DNA of 64,000 nt from positions 62,001 to 126,000 of the forward strand of contig NZ_VXKK01000026.1 of assembly GCF_008693105.1 (NCBI RefSeq). Reading direction: 5' to 3'. Origin of the DNA: Corynebacterium flavescens (GTDB taxonomy: Bacteria > Actinomycetota > Actinomycetes > Mycobacteriales > Mycobacteriaceae). The notes beneath the pieces were generated by a model, which saw only the letters and a list, made by a program, of their open reading frames with translations, was not told the DNA's origin and ran no database searches. Position numbers and translations under genes: made by a program. Every line of letters begins with the position of its first letter. Position 1 is the first letter of the stretch. Shown here one piece after another: positions 1 through 9,331 of the stretch.

Positions 1-143
1 AGAGCCATTATTCCTCCCAGCACTTGCTCATTGAGCTACGAACCTTAGTGCATGTCCACACCAGTCTAAGCCTACGCACCGTCGTGTCAGTAAAGAAGTC
101 TTCCTGCATCCCGTCCTCTTGCGCCCCGAGTCCCGCACCTTGC

Positions 144-210
144 GTCCCTTCGCGGGCACCGAGGCGAGGTTCTTGCGCGGCAAGTGTGCCGTGTGTGTAC
201 GCGAAGGGAC
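144..210. repeat. 67-bp palindromic interspersed repeat, copy A
   Basis: Terminal arms at 144-159 (GTCCCTTCGCGGGCAC) and 195-210 are inverted repeats matching at 14 of 16 positions. The core contains TTGCGCGGCAAG, which matches copy B directly and copies C and D as the reverse complement. It lies 27 bp beyond the stop codon of the ClC gene, so a transcript of that gene would form a long hairpin here. The rest of 1-236 holds only pyrimidine-rich flank and no convincing gene. Confidence 0.8.
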
Positions 211-236
211 GGGGCGGGTGAGCGTGGGGAGGGCTC

Positions 237-1406
237 TTAGCGCTTGGACCACAAATAGTGTGCTCCCCAGCAGGAGATGAGCAGCAGCGGCAACATCCAC
301 CACGGAGCATTGGTCAGCTCCCAGGCGATGGTGGCGGCGAAGAACGGTGCGCGCTGGGAGGCGGCAAGCACTGCGGCCGCGCCGATGAGGGCGAAGCCGG
401 AGGTGGAGAGGGCGTCGGCTGGCAGGTGGGGCAGCGCCAAGGCGATGCAGGCACCGAGGGCCGCGCCAGTGGCCAACGAAGGGGTGAGCGTGCCGCCGAC
501 GGCCCCTGCCCGCAGGCAGGCGACGGTCAGCAGCGGCTTGCACAAGGCAAGCGCCAGGAAAATCTGCCACGAGCCCGACTGGCTAAAGGCTAGCGCCACG
601 ATGCCGAAGCCGTTACCAAGCACCTGCGGCAGGATAAGCGCGGTACAGGCGACACCGGTTGCTGCAAGCGCCGTTGCAAGCGGTAGGTACCAGCGCGCCG
701 GGGTGCGATGCGCCGCTGCGTAGTCCGCACCTCGCCGGAAGAGGAATCCGAGTCCTCCTCCGGCCACGGCGGCGATTAGGGACCAGAGAGCCATCCAGAG
801 CACATGTGTGGGCGTGGGGCTGGGGGAGGGGAAGCTATAGAAAGGACCGTTGCCCACCACCGGCCAGGCGGTAATGGCGGCGACAAGTGACATCGCTATC
901 ACCACCGCCAAATTGCGGCGGGACTTCTTTATTCGAAGCACCTCAAAGGCGAAGACCGCGCCGGCAAAGGGAATGTTGTAGACCGCGGCCAAGCCTGCAG
1001 AAGCGGCTGCGGCAAGCAACAAGCGGCGTTCAGAGTCAGGAACGCCGGCGGCGAGGTTGTACTGGATGCAGCCGGCGATTTGGCGCGGAGCTTTCTCTCT
1101 GCCGAGGGAACTGCCGGTGCCGACGGCGAGGAGTTGGAGTGCGCCGTCGCCAAGCGTGCGCAGGGCGGGCAAAGCTCCGCCGTCACGCAAAGCCTGCTCC
1201 GGGGTTCGGACGGGAGCACTGGCGCGCAGGGCCCACCAGCCTAAACCTGCGAGCAGGCCACCGATGGCGGCGGTGAGAACCATGGGCCAGCCACCATGTG
1301 GGGAGGCTGAGATGAGCAATTCCGCGCTAAAGGTGGTGGCCATGCCGGTCAGGCCGGCTCCGAGACCGCCGAGCACGGTCCACGCTGCCAGTGCTCTCAA
1401 GCGCAT
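237..1406 (-). CDS. ClC-family chloride transporter (probable Cl-/H+ antiporter)
   Basis: A 389-residue integral membrane protein with about ten hydrophobic segments. ClC signatures are visible: GSSLGREKAP at about 99-107, whose Glu104 aligns with the gating glutamate; FAGAVFAFE at about 147-155, whose Glu155 aligns with the proton glutamate of exchangers; and GAVGGTLTPSL further on. Because both glutamates are present I infer an H+/anion antiporter rather than a channel, moving chloride across the cytoplasmic membrane. The start is ATG 1406, 4 bp after the stop of the upstream DUF808 gene; the frame is open further but the extension would run deep into that gene. It is probably co-transcribed with the DUF808 gene. 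The substrate could be another halide such as fluoride. Confidence 0.85.
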   Translation of the reverse strand: MRLRALAAWTVLGGLGAGLTGMATTFSAELLISASPHGGWPMVLTAAIGGLLAGLGWWALRASAPVRTPEQALRDGGALPALRTLGDGALQLLAVGTGSSLGREKAPRQIAGCIQYNLAAGVPDSERRLLLAAAASAGLAAVYNIPFAGAVFAFEVLRIKKSRRNLAVVIAMSLVAAITAWPVVGNGPFYSFPSPSPTPTHVLWMALWSLIAAVAGGGLGFLFRRGADYAAAHRTPARWYLPLATALAATGVACTALILPQVLGNGFGIVALAFSQSGSWQIFLALALCKPLLTVACLRAGAVGGTLTPSLATGAALGACIALALPHLPADALSTSGFALIGAAAVLAASQRAPFFAATIAWELTNAPWWMLPLLLISCWGAHYLWSKR

Positions 1407-1410
1407 GGTG

Positions 1411-2391
1411 CTAAGAACTCGCCGCGGAGCGCTCGATTTCCAGCGCTTGCGCAGAACGGGCAGGCCGGGCGCGGCGGCCGCGCAGAGCCTGCAGCCCCAT
1501 GACAATGGCGACGACGGCCGCGCCGATGATAAGCCCGCAGATCATCGACAGGCCGGTATCAACGAGCCAAGACAGAACGGAATTCTCTATGGATTGTCCG
1601 AGGTGATGGATGACTTCATAGGGCTGCGCCAAACCAAACTCGTGGGTTCCCTTGACCAGGATATGGCCGCCGACCCACAGCATGGCGAAGGTTCCTATGA
1701 CTCCGATGGTAGAGAGGACGAAAGGCATGCCCTTGACTAGCGCGGTGCCGAGCGCGGAGGTGCCCTGGCCACGCCTGAGCATGCCGAGGCCGATATCATC
1801 CATCTTGACCAGAACGCCTACGGCGCCGTAGACGCCCAAGGTCAAGATGATGCCGACGACGATGAGCGTGGCCAGCCGCAGCCAGAAAGGCTGGTCGAGC
1901 ACCTCATTGAGGGAGATGACCATGATCTCTGCGGAGAGGATGAGATCAGTCCTGATGGCCGAGCGTACGAGGCGGTTCTCCGCGTCTTTAGCAGACTCGT
2001 TGGCGTGCTCCTCGTCATGCTCGCCACTGTGGCCTGGTCGAAAGAAGTGATAGATCTTCTCCGCGCCTTCGAAGCACAGGTAGGTGCCGCCAAGCATGAG
2101 GATCGGGGTCAAGGCCCAAGGGGCTAACCAGGACAGCAGCAGGGCGATGGGCAAGATGATGATGAGCTTGTTGACCAAGGAGCCCTTGGTGATGCGCCAA
2201 ATCATGGACAGTTCACGAGCGGGCGAGACGCCGTCGACGTACTGAGGGGTGACAGCGGCGTCATCGACGACGACGCCGGCTGCCTTGATAGAGGTTTTGC
2301 CGGCGAGACTGGCGACGTCGTCAGCGCTTGCGGCAGCGGTGCGGGCGATGAGAGCGACGTCATCGAGCAGCGCTAAAAGGCCACCTGACAT
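1411..2391 (-). CDS. DUF808 family inner membrane protein (YedI-like)
   Basis: A 326-residue protein matching the DUF808/YedI family. The N-terminus MSGGLLALLDDVALIARTAA and the stretch GGTYLCFEGAEKIYHFF are characteristic. Several long hydrophobic helices follow, at about 90-110, 150-200 and 235-310 of the protein. The family is widespread and its biochemical role is not known to me. The gene is first in a two-gene unit with the ClC transporter, 4 bp apart, so a role linked to ion or membrane homeostasis is possible but only inferred from position. The C-terminal tail is basic and probably cytoplasmic. Confidence 0.85.
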   Translation of the reverse strand: MSGGLLALLDDVALIARTAAASADDVASLAGKTSIKAAGVVVDDAAVTPQYVDGVSPARELSMIWRITKGSLVNKLIIILPIALLLSWLAPWALTPILMLGGTYLCFEGAEKIYHFFRPGHSGEHDEEHANESAKDAENRLVRSAIRTDLILSAEIMVISLNEVLDQPFWLRLATLIVVGIILTLGVYGAVGVLVKMDDIGLGMLRRGQGTSALGTALVKGMPFVLSTIGVIGTFAMLWVGGHILVKGTHEFGLAQPYEVIHHLGQSIENSVLSWLVDTGLSMICGLIIGAAVVAIVMGLQALRGRRARPARSAQALEIERSAASS

Positions 2392-2466
2392 GGTGAGATT
2401 CCTTCGGTCATGAAGAGCTAATTTTAGGTACCGCGTCTACTTTAGCCAAGGCTAGCCGCGAGCGCC

Positions 2467-3006
2467 CTAGGGAGCAGGGAAAAGCTCGACGTGATCTGCC
2501 CACGTTAAGGGAGCTCCGGCGCTGGCGAGCCAGGCCATGGCATCATCGCCGTGGCGGGTGATTCCTTCGACCGCGTTGAGGGTGGCCTCAATGGCCTTTT
2601 CCGCGTCCGCTGCAGTGATGTATCCGGTAGAGGTGGCAGCGGCGAGCTCGTCAATGTCTACGACCTCGACTGGTTCACCCGTGTTGGAAATGAGATCCAC
2701 GTAGAGATCACGCGTGGTCCACACACCATCGCGCTGGGTGGTTTCGGCCACGTCGAGGTAGAACTCCTGGTGCTCTTCAATGCCTGGGCGAAAGTAGAAG
2801 ATATTGGCGCGCAGTCCGAGGCCAGGCAGCAGCCAAGACTCGAGGTAGCCAAAGCGTGGGTGGTCTGCGCCGCGGGCCATGTAAAGGCCGAAGTCAGTCT
2901 GGCGGTAGACATCGACCTCGCGTACGAAGCCTTTGGGATCGATGTTAACCGAGCCTTCGACGTCGAAGGTCTCCCGCTTGACGGGGTGAAGATCCACGCC
3001 AGCCAT
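2467..3006 (-). CDS. DUF402 domain-containing protein
   Basis: A 179-residue soluble protein of the DUF402 fold. It has the alternating beta pattern and acidic cluster typical of the family (YLDVAETTQRDGVWTTRDLY, then DLISNTGEPVEVVDIDEL). Related proteins in Gram-positives include nucleoside di/triphosphate phosphatases and FomD-like enzymes that use acidic residues for metal binding. That activity cannot be assigned here from sequence alone. The ATG at 3006 directly abuts the TAG of the upstream secreted-protein gene, so the two are translationally coupled. Confidence 0.75.
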   Translation of the reverse strand: MAGVDLHPVKRETFDVEGSVNIDPKGFVREVDVYRQTDFGLYMARGADHPRFGYLESWLLPGLGLRANIFYFRPGIEEHQEFYLDVAETTQRDGVWTTRDLYVDLISNTGEPVEVVDIDELAAATSTGYITAADAEKAIEATLNAVEGITRHGDDAMAWLASAGAPLTWADHVELFPAP

Positions 3007-3735
3007 CTACTTGACCTCGAAGAATGCGGCGGTAGGAGCAAAGGCACAGGAGGCGTCTTGAGTATTGACGGAGCCCTCCAGGAGCCCGACTACGGTGCCC
3101 TTTCCGGTGGCGGCGCGACCCGAAACGGTGGTGGGCCCGTCGGCGTTGATTCCGTTATTGAATAGCGGGGTGATGCCTGCTTGGAGGGTGTCGATATTAA
3201 ACCAACGCACGTGCATTCCGCCCTGGTCAGCGGCAGCGGGGGAGGTGCCGAGCGCAGTGAAGAGGAACACGCTCTCGCCCTCACCGGCGCCGGGGGCGGG
3301 GATTTGCGTGGGGCCGGGCACGGCAATAGCCGAGCCCATGGCGTCCGATTGTCCGCCGATGCACTTGGCAGACACGGTGGGCCAATAGAACTGACGGAAT
3401 TCCGGGCTGGGACCGTCTACCAAGGCCGGTCCCTGGCCGGCGCCGCCCTCTCCGAGGCTGAAGGCTAGTGCGGAGAGGATGGCGTTGCGGGCGTCCTGCG
3501 GGATCCAGGGCTGCGCCGCGAATGCGCGTATACGTTCTTGAGTCTCGGGGTTAGGGCGACCGAGCTCGTCGAGGGGGCTGTTGGCCGAGAGCGAGGCGCT
3601 GATGGCCTGCAGGTCGGGGGCAGATGCTTGAGCGGGAGAGAACAGGGGCGAGGCGATCCCGATGAGAGCCGCGGTGGTTGCAGCAACGATGCCGACTCGG
3701 GCGGGAAAGCGCGTGGAGAGGGTAGCTGTGCTCAC
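3007..3735 (-). CDS. Secreted protein of unknown function
   Basis: A 242-residue protein starting at GTG 3735 with a Sec signal peptide: basic N-terminus STRFPARVG, hydrophobic core IVAATTAALIGIASPLF and a probable AQA cleavage site near residue 37. There is no lipobox and no membrane anchor after it. The mature part contains two cysteines and Gly/Pro-rich stretches and I recognise no domain. It is divergent from typA and coupled to the downstream DUF402 gene. I believe it is conserved in corynebacteria next to typA, but this needs a search. Confidence 0.7.
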   Translation of the reverse strand: MSTATLSTRFPARVGIVAATTAALIGIASPLFSPAQASAPDLQAISASLSANSPLDELGRPNPETQERIRAFAAQPWIPQDARNAILSALAFSLGEGGAGQGPALVDGPSPEFRQFYWPTVSAKCIGGQSDAMGSAIAVPGPTQIPAPGAGEGESVFLFTALGTSPAAADQGGMHVRWFNIDTLQAGITPLFNNGINADGPTTVSGRAATGKGTVVGLLEGSVNTQDASCAFAPTAAFFEVK

Positions 3736-4078
3736 GGTTTATCAGGATCCTTGGAAAAGTAGGGTATGAATTGTTGCGGAAAACACTCTCGCGGCAAATG
3801 GGCCGGCGACGCAGGCGTGACGCCGCTGCGGATTTGCCTTAACGTGCGTCACAATAGTATCTACTGCAACAGTATTCACTTTTTCGGCGTAGTCAAGTGA
3901 AAACATGACCACTACGTCATATTTCGTGCGGAGCCGCAATTGTGTTACACGGGTGGTGCGCGGGGGAAAGTAGCTTTCCCAATGCTGCGATATTTGGGTT
4001 TTCGGAGTAGTGTTGGTGCCCGTTCTAAAACCTATAGGCGCACCGCGCTTGCTGATCCTTAAAAGGAGCACCCCACTA
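3736..4078. other. Divergent promoter region between secreted-protein gene and typA
   Basis: This 343-bp stretch has no credible gene. It is AT-richer than its surroundings around 3840-3930 and must hold the promoters for typA and for the divergent secreted-protein gene. A -10-like TAGTAT lies near 3856-3861. The typA ribosome binding site AAGGAG is at 4063-4068. No operator was recognised. Confidence 0.5.
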
Positions 4079-5989
4079 GTGACTAATACCGAGTTCCGTA
4101 ACGTCGCCATCGTCGCGCACGTCGACCACGGCAAGACCACCCTCGTCAACGGAATGCTTGAGCAGTCCGGCGCTTTCGGTGACCACGGCGAACACACGGA
4201 TCGAGTCATGGACTCCAATGACCAGGAGCGCGAGCGCGGCATCACCATTCTGGCGAAGAATACCGCCATTACCCGCAAGGGCCTGGGCAAAGACGGTGGC
4301 GATCTCATCATCAACGTCATCGACACCCCGGGCCACGCCGACTTCGGCGGCGAAGTTGAGCGCGGTATCTCGATGGTGGACGGCGTCGTCCTGCTTGTTG
4401 ACGCCTCTGAGGGACCCCTCCCACAGACCCGCTTCGTCCTTACCAAGGCCCTCGAAGCCAAGCTTCCCGTCATCATCTGTGTGAACAAGACCGACCGTCC
4501 CGATGCCCGCATCGACGAGGTTGTCTCCGAGTCCCAGGACCTGCTGCTGGAAATCGCAGCCGGCCTCGACGATGAGGACGCAGCTCTGGCTGCTGAGGAT
4601 CTCCTCGACCTGCCAGTTCTTTATGCATCCGGCCGCGCAGGTGTTGCCTCAACCGTCAACCCGGGCGATGGAAACGTTCCCGAGGGCAAGGACCTCCAGC
4701 CTTTGTTCGACGTGATTTACCACGTCTTGCCGGAGCCCTCCGCAAACGCTGATGCACCGCTGCAGGCGCACGTCACCAACCTTGACTCCGATGACTTCCT
4801 CGGCCGTATTGCGTTGCTGCGCATCTACGCCGGCAAGATTCGCAAGGGTCAGCAGGTGGCCTGGATCCACTATGACGAAGATGACAACGAGCACATCAAG
4901 ACCGTTAAGGTCGCCGAGCTGCTGCGTACCGTCGGCTTTGAGCGTCAGCCCACCGAGGAAGCTATTGCTGGCGATATCGTTGCCATCTCCGGTATCTCCG
5001 ACATCATGATCGGTGACACCATCGCCGATCCGGAGCACCCCGTCGCTTTGCCGCGTATCACCGTTGACGAGCCTGCTATCTCGATGACCATTGGCGTTAA
5101 CACCTCTCCTCTGGCCGGTCAGGGCGGCGGCGATAAGCTGACCGCGCGTGTCATCAAGGCTCGCCTCGAGCAGGAGCTCATCGGTAACGTTTCCCTGCGC
5201 GTCCTGCCCACTGAGCGTCCTGACGCTTGGGAGGTCCAGGGCCGCGGCGAGATGGCGCTGTCCGTTCTCATCGAGTCGATGCGCCGTGAAGGCTTCGAGC
5301 TGACCGTGGGCAAGCCGCAGGTTGTTACTCAGGTCATCGATGGCAAGACCATGGAACCCTACGAGATCCTCACCATCGATTCCCCCTCGGAGTTCCAGGG
5401 TGCCATCACTCAGCTGCTGGCCGCCCGCAAGGGCCAGATGCAGGCCATGGATGTCCGCGAAGGAAATTGGGTGCGCATGATCTTCCGTGTGCCCGCTCGT
5501 GGCCTCATCGGCTTCCGTACCCAGTTCCTCACGGAGACCCGCGGCGCCGGTATCGCTAACTCCATCGCCGATGGTCTCGATGTGTGGGCCGGAGACATCA
5601 AAGCCCGCGCTACCGGTTCCTTGATCGCAGACCGTTCCGGCCAGATCACCGCTTATGCGCTGATGCAGCTCTCCGACCGCGGCGACTTCTTCGTTGAGCC
5701 GGGCACCGAGGCTTATGAAGGTATGGTCGTCGGCGCGAATAACCGCGACGAGGACATGGACATTAACATCACTAGGGAGAAGAAGCTGACCAATATGCGC
5801 TCGGCCACCGCCGACGCCACGGTCACCCTGGCCAAGGCTCGCAACCTCTCCCTTGAAGAGGCTCTCGAGTTCTGTGGCAACGATGAGTGCATTGAGGTTG
5901 CCCCGCACGTGCTGCGCGTGCGCAAGGTCGACCTCTCCGCCACCGATCGTAAGCGCGCTGCTGCGCGCGCAAAGCAGCTCAAGAAGTAA
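4079..5989 (+). CDS. typA: Ribosome-associated translational GTPase TypA/BipA
   Basis: A 636-residue translation-factor GTPase. The G1 motif AHVDHGKTT lies at about 13-21, G3 DTPGHADF near 85 and G4 NKTD near 140. Domain II, EF-G-like domains III and V, and the BipA-specific C-terminal domain (FVEPGTEAYEGMVVG) follow in order. BipA binds 70S ribosomes and supports subunit assembly and stress or cold adaptation. The frame is open further upstream, but GTG 4079 is preceded by AAGGAG at 4063-4068 and gives the family N-terminus TNTEFRNVAIVAHVDHG. The next gene is lpqW, as in mycobacteria (Rv1165-Rv1166). Confidence 0.96.
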   Translation: MTNTEFRNVAIVAHVDHGKTTLVNGMLEQSGAFGDHGEHTDRVMDSNDQERERGITILAKNTAITRKGLGKDGGDLIINVIDTPGHADFGGEVERGISMVDGVVLLVDASEGPLPQTRFVLTKALEAKLPVIICVNKTDRPDARIDEVVSESQDLLLEIAAGLDDEDAALAAEDLLDLPVLYASGRAGVASTVNPGDGNVPEGKDLQPLFDVIYHVLPEPSANADAPLQAHVTNLDSDDFLGRIALLRIYAGKIRKGQQVAWIHYDEDDNEHIKTVKVAELLRTVGFERQPTEEAIAGDIVAISGISDIMIGDTIADPEHPVALPRITVDEPAISMTIGVNTSPLAGQGGGDKLTARVIKARLEQELIGNVSLRVLPTERPDAWEVQGRGEMALSVLIESMRREGFELTVGKPQVVTQVIDGKTMEPYEILTIDSPSEFQGAITQLLAARKGQMQAMDVREGNWVRMIFRVPARGLIGFRTQFLTETRGAGIANSIADGLDVWAGDIKARATGSLIADRSGQITAYALMQLSDRGDFFVEPGTEAYEGMVVGANNRDEDMDINITREKKLTNMRSATADATVTLAKARNLSLEEALEFCGNDECIEVAPHVLRVRKVDLSATDRKRAAARAKQLKK

Positions 5990-6128
5990 AGAACCCTTAA
6001 CGCTCAAGCGGCATCCTCGTCTTATCGGCGGGGGCGCCGCTTTTGGTGTCTTGTGTCCTGCACCGCGACTAGAGTGGTGCGGGAAAGATCGGGAGACAGC
6101 AGAATTGGCAGAGAAATGGAGGCTACCC

Positions 6129-7718
6129 GTGCGCACAAAGCTCGGTGTTCTATGCGTGTCGGCGGTCATAGCGCTGAGCGCCTGTTCAGCGAACCCGGGA
6201 CCCCCTCCTGTTGTACAGGAAGAGGATAAGGATTCTTCGGCCAACTCTACGGCTACCTCGACCACACCCGCGCCGGAGGAAGAACCAGCGCAGACCCGTT
6301 CCACTGTGGCCATCGGGGTCGACCCTTTGCGCGGCGGCCTGAACCCGCACCTGGTAGCAAATAACTCCGAGTTGGTGTCGCAGATTTCTGATCTGGTTCT
6401 TCCTTCTGCCTTCCACGGCGAACAGATGGACTCCGATGTTTTGGAGTCGGCGGAGGAGATTCCGGCTCCGGAGGGCGTCGTCCAGCGCGTGCGCTACACC
6501 ATTGCCTCGCCCGCGCAGTGGTCGGATGGGACGCCCATTAGCGGCGCGGACTTCGACTACCTGTGGAAGCACGTGAGCGCGACGGCCGGCGTCAACAACG
6601 CGGCGGGGTATAGGGCGATTTCTGCCGTGCGTACCACTGAGGGCGGCCGAGTCGTCACGGTGGATTTTAAGGAGCGCTTGGCGGAGTGGAAGCTGCTTTT
6701 TAATGACCTTTTGCCCTCTCACCTTCTGGAGAATGACGATTTCAACTCGGCTTTATCCAATGGCATCCCAGCCTCAGCCGGGCGCTATCTCGTCGAGAAC
6801 GTCGATCGTGGACGCGGCGTCATCACCCTTAACCGCAATGACCGTTTCTGGGGCCAGGACCCAGCCCAGATCGACGTCATCCAGCTGCGCTCGGTGCGAG
6901 ACTCCACCCAGGCGGTCAATATGCTGCGTTCGGGCCAAGTCGGCTTTGTCGATCTAACGCCCCAACAGACCAGCCTGGAGGCCCTAGGGCTGCTCGACGG
7001 CGTTACGGCCGCCCCTATAACTCGTCCCCGGCAGCTGCGCCTGCACTTATCCGCCCAACCCGGAGCACTCCCGGAGGTAGGAGAGCGGCGTGCGCTTGCC
7101 TCTTATGTTGATACTGCACAGGTGGCGAGGCTGTCCTCTGGGCGCGCATCCGAGCTTAAACCCGGGGCTAACCCGGTAAGCGGAGATGTTGATCATCTTC
7201 CTCTGCGCGAGCGGGCAGGCCGCCAGCCCATTCGCATCGCGGCTGATCCCACAGACGCCCTGGGGCTGCAAGCCGCGCACGTTATCGTGGACTTGCTCGC
7301 GGAGCAGGGGATTGACGCTGAAGTTGTCAGCGAGCGCCTCACCACCATCACCTCGGATCTTTTGCCCAATGGTCGCGTGGATGGAGTCATCACCTGGGAG
7401 GATACCGCAGTGAACTCGATTTCCCTTGCCAGTCTTTTTGATTGCGCAAAGCAACAACCGCTGGCTGGAGACCTCTCGGGATATTGTCCCGCAGACGCTG
7501 CGAAAGAAAAAGTGGACATTTTATCCGGACAGGTATCTACGGAGTCTGCTCAGAAGACCGCGCAGGATCTCAACTCAGCTCAAGTGCTCTACGTTCCCCT
7601 GTTTGATGAGGTTAGAGTGCACGCGCTTGGCCGAGGTATCGTGGGTCCTGGCCAAAGCATTGAGGATTGGGAGCAAGGTTTGGTTACCGCCCCGAGTTGG
7701 AGGATCGATGAAGAATAG
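6129..7718 (+). CDS. lpqW: LpqW-like lipoprotein (family 5 solute-binding fold)
   Basis: A 529-residue lipoprotein. The signal sequence VRTKLGVLCVSAVIALSAC ends in the lipobox LSAC, followed by an acidic Ser/Thr-rich linker and an SBP_bac_5-type body (TVAIGVDPLRGGLNPHL, SDGTPISGADFDYLWKHV). Its place directly after typA and before mshB matches LpqW (Rv1166 in M. tuberculosis). In mycobacteria LpqW influences the branch between PIM and lipoarabinomannan synthesis, and in C. glutamicum the homologue is needed for periplasmic mannosylation of glycolipids. GTG 6129 is chosen because GGAGG at 6118-6122 precedes it and it starts the signal peptide. The 3-prime end overlaps mshB by 11 bp. Confidence 0.85.
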   Translation: MRTKLGVLCVSAVIALSACSANPGPPPVVQEEDKDSSANSTATSTTPAPEEEPAQTRSTVAIGVDPLRGGLNPHLVANNSELVSQISDLVLPSAFHGEQMDSDVLESAEEIPAPEGVVQRVRYTIASPAQWSDGTPISGADFDYLWKHVSATAGVNNAAGYRAISAVRTTEGGRVVTVDFKERLAEWKLLFNDLLPSHLLENDDFNSALSNGIPASAGRYLVENVDRGRGVITLNRNDRFWGQDPAQIDVIQLRSVRDSTQAVNMLRSGQVGFVDLTPQQTSLEALGLLDGVTAAPITRPRQLRLHLSAQPGALPEVGERRALASYVDTAQVARLSSGRASELKPGANPVSGDVDHLPLRERAGRQPIRIAADPTDALGLQAAHVIVDLLAEQGIDAEVVSERLTTITSDLLPNGRVDGVITWEDTAVNSISLASLFDCAKQQPLAGDLSGYCPADAAKEKVDILSGQVSTESAQKTAQDLNSAQVLYVPLFDEVRVHALGRGIVGPGQSIEDWEQGLVTAPSWRIDEE

Positions 7719-8577
7719 AGACCTAAACGGTCGCCGCGTCGTGGCCGTTTTTGCCCACCCCGATGATGAAACGCTTTTTATGGGAGGCACCCTCGCTGAC
7801 CTCGCCGCCCGCGGTGCGGACGTCACGGTTATCACCGTCACGCTCGGCGAGTTAGGGGAGATCATCGGAGAGCCCTACCAGGGCCTCATCGCCTCCGATC
7901 AACTCGGCGGATACCGTGCTGCCGAGCTGGCGCACGCCTTGGGGGCGCTGGACGTGCACGGGCTGCAGCTGGGAGGGTTTGGCTTCTTCCACGATTCTGG
8001 AATGGCCGGCTCGCCGGACCACGACAACCCGCGCGCCTTGGTCAACCGTATCGACGAGGCGGTCGCGCTCTTGCGCGAGCAATTCGCTATCCTCGCCCCC
8101 GATGTTATCTTTACCTTCGGGCCAGACGGTGGTTATGGGCACCCCGATCACATCGCTGTGAATCAGGCAGTGCACCGCGCCGCTGCGGATGAGCAACGCA
8201 TCTGGTGGCCGGTATTCGAGGCCACAGCCATCGACGAAGCTCTAGAGGCTGTCGAGCCTCCGCTCGGCTGGTCTTTGCCGGACCGCGCCTATTTGGATAA
8301 CTTCACCAACTCGGGCGCGGACGTGGTCTACCAACTACCCGCAGCGGCTTTTGCCGCCAAGCGCGCGGCAATGAGTGCACATGCCACACAGATCTGGGTG
8401 GCGGACGGTACCGTTACTCGGGTGAATCCGCACGCCGCCTTCGCTGGCCTGCGTAATCCGGGCCTGGCCCCGGCAGCCTACGGATTGTCCAACCTTTTAG
8501 TCATGCCGCTTCTTGACAGCGAACACTTCCAGCTGGGTAACGGTTCTGCTTCCCACGTCGTGGTGGAGCCATGTTAG
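7708..8577 (+). CDS. mshB: N-acetyl-GlcN-Ins deacetylase, mycothiol biosynthesis
   Basis: A 289-residue LmbE/MshB-family zinc hydrolase. It removes the acetyl group from GlcNAc-Ins to give GlcN-Ins, the second committed step toward mycothiol, in the cytosol. The metal motif AHPDDE is at about 14-19 and the distal ligand motif GYGHPDH near 144-150. The length is close to that of M. tuberculosis MshB (about 300). ATG 7708 has GGAGG at 7699-7703 and starts inside the end of lpqW, so the genes are coupled. The last 7 bp overlap the next gene. Confidence 0.93.
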   Translation: MKNRDLNGRRVVAVFAHPDDETLFMGGTLADLAARGADVTVITVTLGELGEIIGEPYQGLIASDQLGGYRAAELAHALGALDVHGLQLGGFGFFHDSGMAGSPDHDNPRALVNRIDEAVALLREQFAILAPDVIFTFGPDGGYGHPDHIAVNQAVHRAAADEQRIWWPVFEATAIDEALEAVEPPLGWSLPDRAYLDNFTNSGADVVYQLPAAAFAAKRAAMSAHATQIWVADGTVTRVNPHAAFAGLRNPGLAPAAYGLSNLLVMPLLDSEHFQLGNGSASHVVVEPC

Positions 8578-8954
8578 TGCGCAAAGACTTTGATCGCGCG
8601 GAGGTAGTGACCGGCATCCTCTGGTTGTGCATCGGGGCGCTGCTTTCGCTGTTCTTGGAGGCTATCTACCTCACCGCGCGTATCCCGCTGCCTGGGGGAG
8701 CGAGCGTCATTTTCCCCGTGACGATTCTCATCGCTTTCTGGTTTAACAGTGTGTTAACTCGCACAGCAAAACTTTGGAGTGATAGTGCCTACATCGTTGC
8801 TTTACCTTTGGTGGCGTGGATCGCGGGCTATGGCGTTTTCCTGCTGCTAGCTGCCACGAGCGGAGACCAAGTGCTGGCCACTAGCGTTCGCTCCTTGTTG
8901 CTGTTATTCGCCGGGATAGTGGGGGGCGTTTGGCCTTTCTTCCGACAAAAGTGA
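8571..8954 (+). CDS. Small conserved membrane protein
   Basis: A 127-residue protein with four predicted membrane helices (about 14-36, 43-62, 75-96 and 104-122). It starts inside the end of mshB (7-bp overlap) and is followed by fdxC, the position held by Rv1171 in M. tuberculosis. The function is unknown. The short charged tail FFRQK suggests a cytoplasmic C-terminus. Confidence 0.75.
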   Translation: MLVRKDFDRAEVVTGILWLCIGALLSLFLEAIYLTARIPLPGGASVIFPVTILIAFWFNSVLTRTAKLWSDSAYIVALPLVAWIAGYGVFLLLAATSGDQVLATSVRSLLLLFAGIVGGVWPFFRQK

Positions 8955-9005
8955 CATACTAATAACCATCCCAAAACCCGTGAGAACAGGAAGTTTTAGC
9001 ACCCC

Positions 9006-9329
9006 ATGACTTACACAATCGCCCAGCCTTGTGTTGACGTGATGGATCGAGGCTGCGTCGAAGAATGCCCGGTCGATTGCATCTACGAGGGTAAGCGTTC
9101 GCTTTACATCCACCCCGACGAGTGCGTTGATTGCGGCGCCTGCGAGCCCGCCTGCCCCGTCGAGGCAATCTTCTACGAAGATGACGTTCCCGATGAGTGG
9201 ATCGCATACAACGATGCCAACGCCGCCTTCTTCGACGACCTTGGCTCCCCAGGAGGAGCGGCCGCGCTCGGACCGCAGGACTTTGACGTCCCGATGATTG
9301 CCGCCCTTCCCCCGCAAAACCAGGAGTAA
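9006..9329 (+). CDS. fdxC: Seven-iron ferredoxin FdxC
   Basis: A 107-residue actinobacterial 3Fe-4S/4Fe-4S ferredoxin. The N-terminal cluster region is [17 protein letters not shown] and the second motif is [16 protein letters not shown]. The acidic C-terminal half (DDVPDEW, FFDDLG) is typical of the family. It carries electrons in the cytosol for cytochromes P450 and other oxidoreductases. AGGAAG about 12 nt before ATG 9006 is the ribosome binding site. dapC starts 2 bp after the stop, so the two are co-transcribed, as in mycobacteria. Confidence 0.94.
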   Translation: MTYTIAQPCVDVMDRGCVEECPVDCIYEGKRSLYIHPDECVDCGACEPACPVEAIFYEDDVPDEWIAYNDANAAFFDDLGSPGGAAALGPQDFDVPMIAALPPQNQE

Positions 9330-9331
9330 AC

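Noticed and set aside
5990-6070. Possible terminator after typA (AAGCGGC ... GCCGCTT)
   Set aside because: Short 7-bp stem with a loop of more than 20 nt; too weak to call.
4649-6313. 554-codon open frame on the minus strand
   Set aside because: It lies opposite typA and the start of lpqW, has no ribosome binding site and its translation resembles no protein; it is a high-GC shadow of typA codon bias.
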